Positions 7,923-17,649 of a stretch of 64,000 nucleotides of DNA are shown one piece after another. The stretch is from Roseovarius sp. MMSF_3281 (GTDB lineage: Bacteria; Pseudomonadota; Alphaproteobacteria; Rhodobacterales; Rhodobacteraceae): positions 25,879-89,878 of the forward strand of contig NZ_JASHIM010000019.1 of assembly GCF_030733685.1 (NCBI RefSeq). Direction: 5' to 3'. A program made the position numbers and the translations under genes. Within the stretch, counting starts at the first letter, position 1. Each line of letters begins with the position of its first letter. The notes beneath the pieces are model-generated. The model was not told the origin of the DNA. It ran no database searches and saw only the letters and a program-made list of their open reading frames with translations.

Positions 7923-9350
7923 TTATCCGAAATGCAGGGTCTTGACCTCTTGGTAGTCTTCAAGGCCCAAAAGCCCGCCTTCGCGCCCGTTGCCGGATTG
8001 CTTGTAGCCGCCGAAGGGCGAGCCATAGTTGAAGGCCCCGCCGTTGATATGCACCGCCCCCGCGCGCAGGCGGGCGGCAACACGTTCGGCGCGCTCAGGG
8101 TCGCCGGTTTGCAGGTAGGCGGCAAGGCCATAGGGGGTATCGTTGGCAATCTGGATGGCGTGATCTTCGTCCTCGAACGGGATGATCACGAGGACCGGGC
8201 CGAAGATTTCCTGTTGCGCGATGGTCATGTCGTTGGAGACATCGGCGAAGACCGTGGGGCGCAGGTACCAGCCTTTTTGGAAGTCTGCGGGCCGGTCGGG
8301 GCCACCGGTAAGAAGGCGCGCGCCTTCGTCGATGCCTTTTTGGATCAGGGCGCGGACGCGGGTGAGTTGAATTTCATCGTAGAGCGGGCCGATATGGTCG
8401 CCCTCTTGCGCCGGGTCACCAAGGGCGAGAGATTCGGCGGTGTGCTTGGCGATGTCCAGCGCACGGTCATAGCAGGCCCTTTCGACCAGAAGGCGGGTGG
8501 GCGCGTCACAGCTTTGGCCGGTGTTGTACATGCATTCCAGCACGCTATCGCGGACTTGGGTTTCCAGATCGCAATCGGCAAAGACAAGGTTGGGGGATTT
8601 GCCGCCCAGTTCCAGCGTGACGCGCTTTACGGTGTCCACCGCGTCGCGGGTCACGGCCTGACCTGCGCGGGTGGAACCGGTGAAGGACATCATCTGGATA
8701 TCGGGGTGGCGCGAGAGGGCAGCACCGACGATTGGGCCATCGCCATGGACAAGGTTGAAAACCCCCGGCGGCGTGCCCGCATCGTGGATCATCTGGGCGT
8801 AGAGATTGGCCGAAAGCGGCGTGTATTCAGACGGCTTGAGGATGCAGGTGCAGCCGGTGGCAAGCGCGGGCAAAACCTTGAGCGCGATCTGGTTGATGGG
8901 CCAGTTCCAGGGCGTGATCAGGCCGCAAACCCCGATGGGTTCGCGCAGCAGAATGTCGCCGTTGGAGAGCGTTTCGCGCAGGGTTTGGGATTTCAGCGCC
9001 TCAAGGAAACCTTCGAGGTGGCCGACGGCGGCGTCGGCCTGTGCCTCGCGCGACATGGTGATGGGCGCGCCCATCTCGGTGCTGATGGCCTTGGCCAGAT
9101 CCTCAAGCCTGTCGCGGCTGATTTGCAGCAGGGTTTCAAGCAGCGCGATACGGTCATCGCGCGAGGTTTGGGCGTAGCTTTCAAAGGCTTCGGCGGCGGC
9201 CTTTGCCGCGCGGTCCACGTCGCGGGCGTCGCCCATGGCGAGCGTGCCGATCTGCGCCTCGCTTGCCGGGTTGGTGACGGGCATGGTGGCGTCAGACAGC
9301 GGCGTGATCCATCGCCCGCCAACATAGTGCATCCCAAGCGTTTCGAGCAT
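7923..9350 (-). CDS. NAD(P)-dependent aldehyde dehydrogenase
   Basis: A 475-residue protein of the standard ALDH class. Catalytic Cys281 is in NTGQSCDAP, the general base Glu247 in VTLELGGKSP, the oxyanion Asn149 in TPWNWP and the cofactor-binding Lys172 in LKPSEYTP. It oxidises an aldehyde to the acid in the cytoplasm. It lies 17 bp downstream of a 3-hydroxyisobutyrate-dehydrogenase-like gene on the same strand, so the two probably form an operon controlled by the divergent LysR gene at 10425. The pair suggests oxidation of a hydroxyacid to a semialdehyde and on to a carboxylate, but the exact substrate cannot be told. A 529-codon frame on the opposite strand is a shadow. Confidence 0.93.
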   Translation of the reverse strand: MLETLGMHYVGGRWITPLSDATMPVTNPASEAQIGTLAMGDARDVDRAAKAAAEAFESYAQTSRDDRIALLETLLQISRDRLEDLAKAISTEMGAPITMSREAQADAAVGHLEGFLEALKSQTLRETLSNGDILLREPIGVCGLITPWNWPINQIALKVLPALATGCTCILKPSEYTPLSANLYAQMIHDAGTPPGVFNLVHGDGPIVGAALSRHPDIQMMSFTGSTRAGQAVTRDAVDTVKRVTLELGGKSPNLVFADCDLETQVRDSVLECMYNTGQSCDAPTRLLVERACYDRALDIAKHTAESLALGDPAQEGDHIGPLYDEIQLTRVRALIQKGIDEGARLLTGGPDRPADFQKGWYLRPTVFADVSNDMTIAQQEIFGPVLVIIPFEDEDHAIQIANDTPYGLAAYLQTGDPERAERVAARLRAGAVHINGGAFNYGSPFGGYKQSGNGREGGLLGLEDYQEVKTLHFG

Positions 9351-9367
9351 CCCTGCCCCCTTTCCGA

Positions 9368-10321
9368 TCAGCTTTGGCCGCGCGTCGGGACAACCTCGTA
9401 TCCCGGTTCTTCGGGTTCATCGTCACTCATTTCCGCCGGGAAGCCGGGGGCGCGGATATCAAGGCCCGTGGCATCCTCAAGCCGGCGGATGATGTTTGGC
9501 GAAAGCTCACGCTCGCCATAGCGCGCGATGCCGTCATCCAAGATTTGCATCAACATGGGGTTCAACTCAAGCGGGATACCGGCGCGGTCGGCCACGGCCT
9601 GAAACAGGCCAATATCTTTCTTCACAAGGTCCATGGTGAAGGAGATATCGCGCGAGCCGTTGAGGATCACCTGACTTTCGGTTTCATGCACGAAGGAGGT
9701 GCCCGAGCTGATCTTGATCGCCTCGTAGGCGGTGGCAAGGTCCATGCCCGCGCCCTTGGCCGTTACCAGCGCCTCGCAGCAGCTAACCAGATTGGCGGTG
9801 GCAAGGTAGTTGGTGATGACCTTGAGGATCGAGGCGCTGCCGATCTCGCCAGTGTGCAACACGCGGCGGCCCATCTTGGTAAGCAGCGGCAGGATGGTTT
9901 CAAAAGTCGCCCGGTCGCAGCCCGCGAAGATCGCGATATTGCCGGTCTCGGCGCGGTGACACCCGCCCGAGACCGGGCAATCCACCGCAGCGCCGCCTGC
10001 ACGGATCACCGCTTGGCCAAGGCGTTTGACCTCGGCCTCGTCTGTGGTGGACATTTCCATCCAGATCTTGCCGGGGCCGACATGCGGCAGCATTTGCTGC
10101 ATCACCGCGTCCGAGGCGGCGGGCGACGGCAGGCAGGTGATGACGGTATCGCAGGCCTGCATGAGTTGAGCCGGATTTTCACCCGCCTGTGCGCCCCGGT
10201 CGGTCAGCACCGCCATGAGATCGGCATTGAGGTCATAGACCGTCAGGTCCACCCCGTTGCGCAGCAGGCTACCCGAGAGTTTGCCGCCCACATTTCCCAA
10301 CCCGATAAATCCGACTTTCAT
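9368..10321 (-). CDS. NAD(P)-dependent beta-hydroxyacid dehydrogenase (3-hydroxyisobutyrate dehydrogenase family)
   Basis: A 317-residue protein. The N-terminal Rossmann fold has GLGNVG at residues 7-12. The substrate-binding loop reads DCPVSGGCHRAETGN at about 114-128, and the catalytic lysine is Lys167 in ILKVITNYL. These are hallmarks of the 3-hydroxyisobutyrate / tartronate-semialdehyde / glyoxylate reductase family. The C-terminus is extended by about 20 acidic residues (SDDEPEEPGYEVVPTRGQ). It starts 103 bp from the divergent LysR gene and is followed closely by an aldehyde dehydrogenase, so the two likely act in sequence. Confidence 0.9.
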   Translation of the reverse strand: MKVGFIGLGNVGGKLSGSLLRNGVDLTVYDLNADLMAVLTDRGAQAGENPAQLMQACDTVITCLPSPAASDAVMQQMLPHVGPGKIWMEMSTTDEAEVKRLGQAVIRAGGAAVDCPVSGGCHRAETGNIAIFAGCDRATFETILPLLTKMGRRVLHTGEIGSASILKVITNYLATANLVSCCEALVTAKGAGMDLATAYEAIKISSGTSFVHETESQVILNGSRDISFTMDLVKKDIGLFQAVADRAGIPLELNPMLMQILDDGIARYGERELSPNIIRRLEDATGLDIRAPGFPAEMSDDEPEEPGYEVVPTRGQS

Positions 10322-10424
10322 GGCGTTGCCCTATTGATGATCTGTCATTGCGCCCGAGTTTTTCGGATTGTCGCGCAAAAGAAAAACGATTTAAATCAAC
10401 CGAAAGGCCATAAAATATTTATCC
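10322..10424. promoter_or_regulatory. Divergent promoter region, dehydrogenase operon / LysR gene
   Basis: A 103-bp AT-rich spacer between divergently transcribed genes, including GATTTAAATC (10389-10398), a 10-bp palindrome. LysR-family proteins usually bind such spacers and control both genes; the palindrome is a candidate part of that site. Confidence 0.5.
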
Positions 10425-11285
10425 ATGAGCACATCCCTTCCCAACCTGACTTGGCTGCGCACCTTCGAGGCCGCCGCGCGCCTGCGGAACTTTACCGCCG
10501 CTGGCGAGGAACTGGGCCTGACGCAAGCCGCTGTCAGCCTGCACATCAAATCGCTTGAGGCAAAGCTGGGCTGTGCGCTGTTCCTGCGTCAGCCGCGAAA
10601 CCTGCAACTGAGCGAGATGGGCAAGGCATACTTGCCGCATGTGCGGCGGGCCCTGGATGACCTGAGCCTGTCGACGCTGGGCCTGTTCGGGCCGGAGATG
10701 GTCCGGGCGGTGACATTGCGGGTGCCGGTATCGACCGCCGTATTGTGGCTGGCGCCGAAGCTGCCGGAATTTCACGCGGCACATCCGGGCCTCGAATTGC
10801 GGCTGGTCTCGACCATCTGGGCGGATTCGCTGGAGGATGAGGACGTGGATATCGACATTCGCAGCGGGCATGGCGATTGGCCCGGGGTCCGGGCCGAGAA
10901 ACTCTCGACCGAGGCGATCGTGCCGGTTTGCCCGGCGGGTGAAGATGCGCCGGTGTCCGAGCAAACCCCGCTGCATATCCTGGGGCAGGAGGATAACTGG
11001 GCCCGTTATGGCGAGGCGCAGGGCGTGGCGGTGCCCGACCGATTTGGCATCAGCGTGGACACAAGCGCCGCGGCCCTGGAGATGATCGCGGCGGGCCAAG
11101 GCGTGGCGGTGGTTCTGGCGCGCTATGTAAGGGCGGCGGTGGAGGCCGGGCGGCCCGTTCGCTGTGCCGGGCCGGAGGTTCCGGTACGCTTGGCGCATTA
11201 CCTTGTGGAACGCGATGGCCGCGCCCCGCCCCGCGCCGAGGTGGCCACGGTGCGCGACTGGGTGAAGGGGGTTTTTGCGGGGTGA
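10425..11285 (+). CDS. LysR family transcriptional regulator (GcvA-like)
   Basis: A 286-residue protein. The N-terminal helix-turn-helix covers residues about 8-65, with RNFTAAGEELGLTQAAVSLH matching the LysR DNA-binding helix pair in its GcvA/AmpR-like form. The rest is the periplasmic-binding-fold effector domain. It is divergent from the beta-hydroxyacid dehydrogenase/aldehyde dehydrogenase operon, which is its probable target. The inducer is unknown. Confidence 0.9.
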   Translation: MSTSLPNLTWLRTFEAAARLRNFTAAGEELGLTQAAVSLHIKSLEAKLGCALFLRQPRNLQLSEMGKAYLPHVRRALDDLSLSTLGLFGPEMVRAVTLRVPVSTAVLWLAPKLPEFHAAHPGLELRLVSTIWADSLEDEDVDIDIRSGHGDWPGVRAEKLSTEAIVPVCPAGEDAPVSEQTPLHILGQEDNWARYGEAQGVAVPDRFGISVDTSAAALEMIAAGQGVAVVLARYVRAAVEAGRPVRCAGPEVPVRLAHYLVERDGRAPPRAEVATVRDWVKGVFAG

Positions 11286-11548
11286 TGTCTGTGGCGTTGG
11301 TCACCAGCGGGCTTTTGCCTCCGCGCGGAATCAAGGCCGCAGGCCGCCGCGCATCGCCGGGCCGCCCCCACGGCACGGCGATTGAGTTGATGTATGCGCT
11401 GCGATTGGAGGTCACGCGCCAGTGGTTGAGATAAAGTGCTACGCCTAGAGGTCGGGTCGCCGCACCGCAGCCCGTCAATGCGCGGCTTGCCCCTGCAATA
11501 TCCTACAAAGATTCAAACCCGTCATTCGCGTGTCGCCAAAACGGCGCC

Positions 11549-12577
11549 CTATGGCCTGCGCAGGGTATCGCCGTAGGTAATCGTCGGCTCAAGCGCGAGG
11601 CGGGTGGACTGTGGATCGTCGGAATCTTCCTCCACCCGTTTGGCGATGATCTCGGCGGCGCGGCGTCCGATCTCAAGCCGGCAGGCATCCATCGAGGCCA
11701 GTTCGCGCGGCAGGCCCTTGAGAAGGTTCAAACCGTTGAACCCGGCCAGCCCGATCTCGTTCGGGATATCGACGCCCTTTTCCCAAAGGTACATCAAGCC
11801 GCCCGCGCCGATCATGTCGTTCGAGTAATAGAGGAAATCCAGATCGGGGGTACGCTCCAGCATGGCCTGTGTCATCTCGCGGCCCTTCACAAGGGCCGAG
11901 CCGCCGGAATAAAATTCCTGATCCGCGATTTCGACGCCCCCCTTGGCAAGCGCCTGTGTAAAACCTTCGAAGCGTTTACGCGCCCGGTGGTCGAGCGGCA
12001 TCTTGGTACCCAGGAAGCCGATGCGCTCGTAACCGCCCTTGAGGATCGCCTCGGCCATTTGTTGACCGGCGCGGCGGTGCGAAATGCCGACAACCGAGTC
12101 GATGGGCGTGCCATCGGTATCCATGATCTCAACCACCGGGATGCCCGAGGCGCGCAGCATGGCCCGCGACGCATCGGAATGTTCAAGCCCCGCGATGATC
12201 ACGCCCGAGGGGCGCCACGAAAGCATTTCGTAGAGGACTTTCTCTTCTTTCTCGGGCAGGTAATCGGTAAGGCCCACGACAGGTTGCAGATCGGTCGATT
12301 CTAGGATCTGGCTGATCCCGGTCATCACTTCGGGGAAGACCATGTTGGACATCGACGGGATGATCACGGCCACGAGGTTGACCCGTTGACTGGCCAAGGC
12401 GCCGGCGATCTTGTTGGGGACATAGCCCAGTTGCTTGGCCGCTTCCAGTACGCGCTTGCGGGTGGCATCCGAGACATCGCCACGATTGCGCAAGACGCGG
12501 CTGACGGTCATTTCAGAAACCCCCGATGCCTCGGAGACATCGCGCAGGGTCAGGGGGCGGTTTTCGGGGTTACTCAC
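11549..12577 (-). CDS. LacI family transcriptional regulator (gluconate-repressor-like)
   Basis: A 342-residue protein with the LacI-type headpiece at residues about 8-60 (LTLRDVSEASGVSEMTVSRV plus the hinge helix) and a sugar-binding periplasmic-fold domain. The sequence IIPSMSNMVFPEVMTGI is like the GntR-gluconate subgroup. The start was taken at GTG 12577, which is preceded by AGGA at suitable spacing and by the normal family N-terminus; the open frame up to 12640 adds 21 non-conserved residues. There is no sugar transport or catabolic gene next to it, so its regulon must lie elsewhere. Confidence 0.88.
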   Translation of the reverse strand: MSNPENRPLTLRDVSEASGVSEMTVSRVLRNRGDVSDATRKRVLEAAKQLGYVPNKIAGALASQRVNLVAVIIPSMSNMVFPEVMTGISQILESTDLQPVVGLTDYLPEKEEKVLYEMLSWRPSGVIIAGLEHSDASRAMLRASGIPVVEIMDTDGTPIDSVVGISHRRAGQQMAEAILKGGYERIGFLGTKMPLDHRARKRFEGFTQALAKGGVEIADQEFYSGGSALVKGREMTQAMLERTPDLDFLYYSNDMIGAGGLMYLWEKGVDIPNEIGLAGFNGLNLLKGLPRELASMDACRLEIGRRAAEIIAKRVEEDSDDPQSTRLALEPTITYGDTLRRP

Positions 12578-12722
12578 GATAGACTGTCCTGAAGGGCCTT
12601 TGGTAGTTGTTATCGCAAACGGGTCGCGGGGATCAAGCACATCAAAATCAGGCGCGAAGGGCTTCGCGGTTGAATTGGGGTCATGACAAATCGGAACGGG
12701 GCCGATATGGAGGGTGATGTGC

Positions 12723-12799
12723 GGCCCCGTGGCTCAACCGGATAGAGCAGCCCCCTCCTAAGGGGCAGGTTGCAGGTTCGAATCCTGCCGGGGTCGCCA
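12723..12799 (+). tRNA. tRNA-Arg (anticodon CCT)
   Basis: A complete cloverleaf can be drawn. The acceptor stem is GGCCCCG at 12723-12729 with CGGGGTC at 12789-12795. The D-arm GCTC/GAGC, anticodon stem GCCCC/GGGGC with loop CTCCTAA (anticodon CCT), and T-arm GCAGG/CCTGC with loop TTCGAAT follow. The discriminator is G and CCA is encoded at 12797-12799. It reads AGG codons. It stands alone between two minus-strand genes. Confidence 0.97.
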
Positions 12800-12900
12800 G
12801 AGTGTCCGGCCCTCTTTGCCGTCGCGCGGCGCAGCCGCGCGCCCCTTCCGGTCACAGGCGCGGGACGCGACGAAGAGGGAGGGGGGGTGGCCCCTGCCGT

Positions 12901-13605
12901 TTAGATCACCCGGATCACATCCTTGTCGATGGCCAGCATATATCCCCGGCGGGCGATATTCTTGACCAGTAGTTCGCTAACCAGTTGGTTGCCAAGCGTA
13001 TCGCGCAGGCGTTTGATGCGGGTGGCGCCGGCGGCTTCTTCGCAGTCCTCGGTCGCGCGGCCCGAGATCATCGCCTCGATCTGGGCGCCGGTAAGCACGT
13101 CGTCGTCCAGCCGGGCCTCGGCGAGAATCGAGAGGGTTTCCATGGCCGCGTCAGTCAATTTGAAGCCGTGGTTGTTGAGGTAGACGGCATTTTCCTCGCG
13201 GCTGATCAGGAGGGAGCTGACCTGAATGCCCGCGCGTTCGATTTGCGCCATGCGGCGGTTGAGGGCCACGAGCATCAGCAGGAACACGAGTGCGGCCACG
13301 AGAAGCGCCGTTGCGAACACCAGCAAAACGAAGATCACCATGCGGTAGCTGCTGAGGGTTTCGGAAAAGGCCGTGCCCGAAAGCGCGAGGATTTCCAAAA
13401 GCTTGATCTCGGCATCCGTGGTAAGCGCATCGTTTTCCACGAAGATGCGTTCGACGCGGGCGTTGAAGGCATTGGCGTCGGGCAGCGTCAGGAACAGGAA
13501 AACGGCGGCGAGGGCGAGGATCAGCACAACGGCGGCCACCCCGAAGGTGACGACGCGGGTGCCGGAGCGGAGCGCCTCGGAGGCGGAAGCTTGGGACTCG
13601 GACAA
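12901..13605 (-). CDS. Membrane-anchored winged-helix DNA-binding protein
   Basis: A 234-residue protein. Residues about 18-40 and 89-113 are hydrophobic helices, enclosing a periplasmic loop of about 48 residues. The last 120 residues are cytoplasmic and end in an OmpR-like winged helix (RIKRLRDTLGNQLVSELLVK, then IARRGYMLAID with the typical wing Arg-Gly-Tyr). DNA-binding domains tethered to the membrane are usually N-terminal (ToxR, CadC); here the domain is C-terminal. The start is TTG at 13605, preceded by AAGGGGA. It begins 16 bp after a small secreted-protein gene on the same strand, so the pair is probably one operon. The role as a one-component membrane sensor is inferred. Confidence 0.8.
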   Translation of the reverse strand: MSESQASASEALRSGTRVVTFGVAAVVLILALAAVFLFLTLPDANAFNARVERIFVENDALTTDAEIKLLEILALSGTAFSETLSSYRMVIFVLLVFATALLVAALVFLLMLVALNRRMAQIERAGIQVSSLLISREENAVYLNNHGFKLTDAAMETLSILAEARLDDDVLTGAQIEAMISGRATEDCEEAAGATRIKRLRDTLGNQLVSELLVKNIARRGYMLAIDKDVIRVI

Positions 13606-13621
13606 ATTGTTTCCCCTTGGC

Positions 13622-13861
13622 CTATTGCTTGGACACCGAAAGCACCTTGAGAAGGATCAGCCCCCGGCGGGACAGTTGATTGGCCAACTGTGCGCGTGCG
13701 TTCTGTATCGTACAGGGGCCGTTGATCTGTGCCACATCGTAGTGCAGTTCCAGCGGATTATCGCGCTTGGCCTTGTATTCAGCGGTGCAAGCGGCCTGCG
13801 CCAAGGAGGGCGCGGCCAGGAGCGCGCCAGCGAGCGCGAGGGGGAGAAATGTCTTTGTCAT
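13622..13861 (-). CDS. Small secreted periplasmic protein
   Basis: A 79-residue protein with a clear signal peptide (hydrophobic core LPLALAGALLAAPSL, cleavage after AQA near residue 23). The mature part is about 56 residues with two cysteines (residues about 25 and 50) that could form a disulfide. No domain was recognised. It lies directly upstream of the membrane-anchored winged-helix gene on the same strand and may be its partner. There is little Shine-Dalgarno sequence before the ATG. Confidence 0.7.
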   Translation of the reverse strand: MTKTFLPLALAGALLAAPSLAQAACTAEYKAKRDNPLELHYDVAQINGPCTIQNARAQLANQLSRRGLILLKVLSVSKQ

Positions 13862-14047
13862 GCGCCCAAACTGCGCCGAATGGCGAGGCTATTCAATATC
13901 CATGCGGCGCAACCGGGACGAATCCGGCCTGCTATCCGATAACAAGGGGGCGTTATTGCCTGTCTGGCGGGGGCAGGCGCAGGTTTCGGTATCGGCTTTG
14001 GCCATGCAGGCCGGGCCCCCGATCAACCTGACGAAAGGACAAGACCC

Positions 14048-14554
14048 ATGCATCGCAAGTTCATCACACTCATCCTGGCCGCCTCGATGGCCGTGACCGG
14101 CCTGAGCGCCGCGCCCGCCCGCGCCGACGCCGAGGACGCGGCCAAGGTGATCGCCGGTGTCGCCGCGATTGCCATCCTGGGCGCGGCCATTGCCAAATCC
14201 AAGGATGACGACCGTCACGTTACCCGCAACCGCGGCCATATCCGTAATGACCGCCATCGCGGGCCGGGGCGGCAATGGAACAACCGCCACCGTGGCAACA
14301 AGCATGCACGCCCCCTGCCCAACCGGGTGCAGCGTAAACTGCTGCCCGGCAGTTGCCGGGTCACGGCACGCAGGGGCAATGGCCAGAACCTTCGCGGCTT
14401 TGGGCGGCACTGCCTGACGCGCAATTACGGCTTTACCAACAGCCTGCCGCGCGCTTGCCAAACCCGCGTTCGCGCCCGGAACGGGGCACCTCGCACGATC
14501 TATCGCGGACGCTGCTTGCAAAAGCATGGCTATAGCGTGGCCCATCGCCGGTAA
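14048..14554 (+). CDS. Basic, cysteine-containing periplasmic protein
   Basis: A 168-residue protein with a signal peptide (ITLILAASMAVTGLSAAPAR, cleavage after ARA near residue 26). It then has a short hydrophobic stretch (VIAGVAAIAILGAAIA) and a very Arg/His/Asn-rich region. The C-terminal half carries four spaced cysteines (GSCRV, RHCLT, RACQT, GRCLQ), suggesting two disulfides in the periplasm. AAAGGAC gives a good ribosome-binding site. The function is unknown; a strong terminator follows. Similar short basic exported proteins are common in Rhodobacterales, but no family was recognised. Confidence 0.75.
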   Translation: MHRKFITLILAASMAVTGLSAAPARADAEDAAKVIAGVAAIAILGAAIAKSKDDDRHVTRNRGHIRNDRHRGPGRQWNNRHRGNKHARPLPNRVQRKLLPGSCRVTARRGNGQNLRGFGRHCLTRNYGFTNSLPRACQTRVRARNGAPRTIYRGRCLQKHGYSVAHRR

Positions 14555-14577
14555 CCCGGCCCCTTGTCATCGAGCAG

Positions 14578-14610
14578 GAAAAGGGAAGGGCCCCGCGCCC
14601 TTCCCTTTTG
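14578..14610 (+). terminator. Rho-independent terminator after the basic periplasmic gene
   Basis: AAGGGAAGGGC pairs with GCCCTTCCCTT around a short CCCGC loop, followed by TTTTG. The stem is A-T rich at its base, so it could act on both strands. Confidence 0.8.
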
Positions 14611-14642
14611 CATTCTCCGGCGGGGCGTGGTTTTAGCATCCC

Positions 14643-15273
14643 ATGACAGGACCGGATTTTTCGCATGAGCAAGAGGCCATCACACGGGGCTACGCCCGCG
14701 TGGCAGGTGTTGACGAGGTGGGGCGCGGCCCCTTGGCCGGGCCGGTAACCGCGGCGGCGGTTATTTTGAACCCCGGCAACATCCCTGAAGGGCTGCACGA
14801 TTCCAAGAAGCTGAGCGCCAAGCGGCGCGCGGCGCTGCATGACGCGCTGATGGAATGTGCCGAGGTGTCGGTGGCACATGCCACTGTCGAAGAGATTGAT
14901 GCACTGAATATCCTGCGTGCCTCGCATCTGGCGATGGAGCGGGCGATTGCCGGGCTGTCCACCCCGCCGGACATGGCGCTGATCGATGGCAATATGATCC
15001 CGCGTGACCTGCCCCTTCCGGCGCGCGCGATCATCAAGGGCGACGCGGTTTCCCTGTCGATTTCGGCGGCCTCAATCGTGGCCAAAATAAGGCGCGATCG
15101 CATCATGTGGGATTTGGCGCAACAGTTTCCCGGCTATGGATGGGACAGCAACGCGGGATACCCGTCAAAAACCCACAAAGAGGCCCTTCAAAATCTTGGT
15201 GTGACCCCACACCATAGACGTTCTTTCAAACCGGTACACAATATCTTGTATCAAGATAAATCTGTAAGTGACT

Positions 15274-15275
<2 letters not shown>
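14643..15275 (+). CDS. rnhB: Ribonuclease HII
   Basis: A 210-residue protein. It removes ribonucleotides and RNA primers from RNA-DNA hybrids using divalent metal. GVDEVGRGPLAGPV at residues about 23-36 carries the first catalytic Asp-Glu pair. IDGN near residue 117 and KGDAVSLSISAASIVAK near 130-147 hold the further acidic residues and the substrate-contact loop. The length is normal. It lies directly upstream of ccrM, an order seen in related alphaproteobacteria; the stop codon overlaps the first of three GANTC sites in the ccrM leader. Confidence 0.97.
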
Positions 15276-16480
<1,205 letters not shown>

Positions 16481-16540
16481 ATTAACGAATAATCGAACAC
16501 CGCCGGTGCCTGTGGCCTGACGCTTGGGCACTTACCTTGT

Positions 16541-16568
16541 GCCCCGCCCTTGTGGCGGGGCTTTTTTT
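16541..16568 (+). terminator. Rho-independent terminator of ccrM
   Basis: GCCCCGCC and GGCGGGGC form a perfect 8-bp stem around CTTGT, followed by seven T residues. Confidence 0.93.
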
Positions 16569-17649
16569 ATCCGCCGATATCCTGCGGCGCGAGGGCCACG
16601 GATTTGATAACCGCGTAACATGGCGTGCCGCTTTGCAGGCCAAGGCGCTTGGCCGAGCGGCGGGTGACGCGCGCAAGGATGCGCCCGGCGGGCGTATCAA
16701 GCGAGACAATGGCACCGGGGCCCTGGCCGCTGCGGATATCGTGGACGGTGCCGGGCAGGATGTTGAGGGCTGAAAGATCGCTGGGTTCGCTGGTCGCGAG
16801 GATCACATCGTGCGCGGCGATGCGAACGCGGACAGTGCTGCCTTCGGGTTGGCCAAGCGCGGGCAGGAAAAGCGGCGTGCCCCCGGCGTGGAGTTCGGTC
16901 AGGCCATCGGGGTGATGCCTTGCGATGGTGGCTTCGAGGACAGCCCCCGCCGCCCGTGCGCCGAGCGGTGTGACAGAGGGATTGGCCAGAACCTCGGCGG
17001 CGGTGCCTTGGCCGGTGACGCGGCCCTCTTCCAGCGTGACGACCGTGGTGGCGAGGCGGGCCACCTCGGCGGCGGAATGGGTGACGTAGAGGATGGGGAT
17101 TTCCACCTCGTCGCGCAGGCGCTCGAAATAGGGCAGCACCTCGGATTTGCGAGCGTCGTCGAGGGCGGCAAGGGGTTCATCCGCCAGGATCATATGCGGC
17201 GCGGCCAGAAGGGCGCGACCAATGGCGACGCGTTGCTTTTCGCCACCGGATAGGGCAGCGGGGCGGCGGTTCAGCAAAGGGCCGATCCCCAGAAGCTCCA
17301 CCACCTTGGCCTCATCCTCGCGAGGGGCATTCTTGGGCGCGAACCATGCGCCATAGGCCAGGTTCTGGCGCACGGTGAGATGCGGGAACAGCCGCCCTTC
17401 CTGAAAGATATAGCCCAACCGCCGTTTATGCGGGCGCAGGCGAATACCGCGTTCGGTATCCAGCAACACCCAGTCACCAACAGCGATACGGCCCGCATCG
17501 GGCATGAGCAGCCCCGCAACCGCATTCACCAGTGTTGTCTTGCCAGACCCCGAACGCCCGAACAGTACCGTCACCCCGGGCGGCGCGCGAAAGCTCGTAT
17601 CGAGCGTGAACCCGGCGAAGGCATGGCGCACGGCGATGTCCAGCATCAC
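16567..17649 (-). CDS. modC: Molybdate ABC transporter, ATP-binding protein
   Basis: A 360-residue ATPase that powers molybdate import. The Walker A motif GRSGSGKTTL is at residues about 31-40, followed by the signature LSGGEKQRVAIGRAL and Walker B MILADEPLAALD. The C-terminal 110 residues form a TOBE/Mop-type oxyanion-binding domain, as usual for ModC. It is the last gene of modE-modABC and overlaps modB by 4 bp. Its stop codon abuts the ccrM terminator. Confidence 0.95.
   Translation of the reverse strand: MMLDIAVRHAFAGFTLDTSFRAPPGVTVLFGRSGSGKTTLVNAVAGLLMPDAGRIAVGDWVLLDTERGIRLRPHKRRLGYIFQEGRLFPHLTVRQNLAYGAWFAPKNAPREDEAKVVELLGIGPLLNRRPAALSGGEKQRVAIGRALLAAPHMILADEPLAALDDARKSEVLPYFERLRDEVEIPILYVTHSAAEVARLATTVVTLEEGRVTGQGTAAEVLANPSVTPLGARAAGAVLEATIARHHPDGLTELHAGGTPLFLPALGQPEGSTVRVRIAAHDVILATSEPSDLSALNILPGTVHDIRSGQGPGAIVSLDTPAGRILARVTRRSAKRLGLQSGTPCYAVIKSVALAPQDIGG

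Noticed and set aside
7932..9521. 529-codon frame opposite the aldehyde dehydrogenase
   Set aside because: It is antisense to catalytic motifs of the dehydrogenase; no ribosome-binding site or homology is visible.
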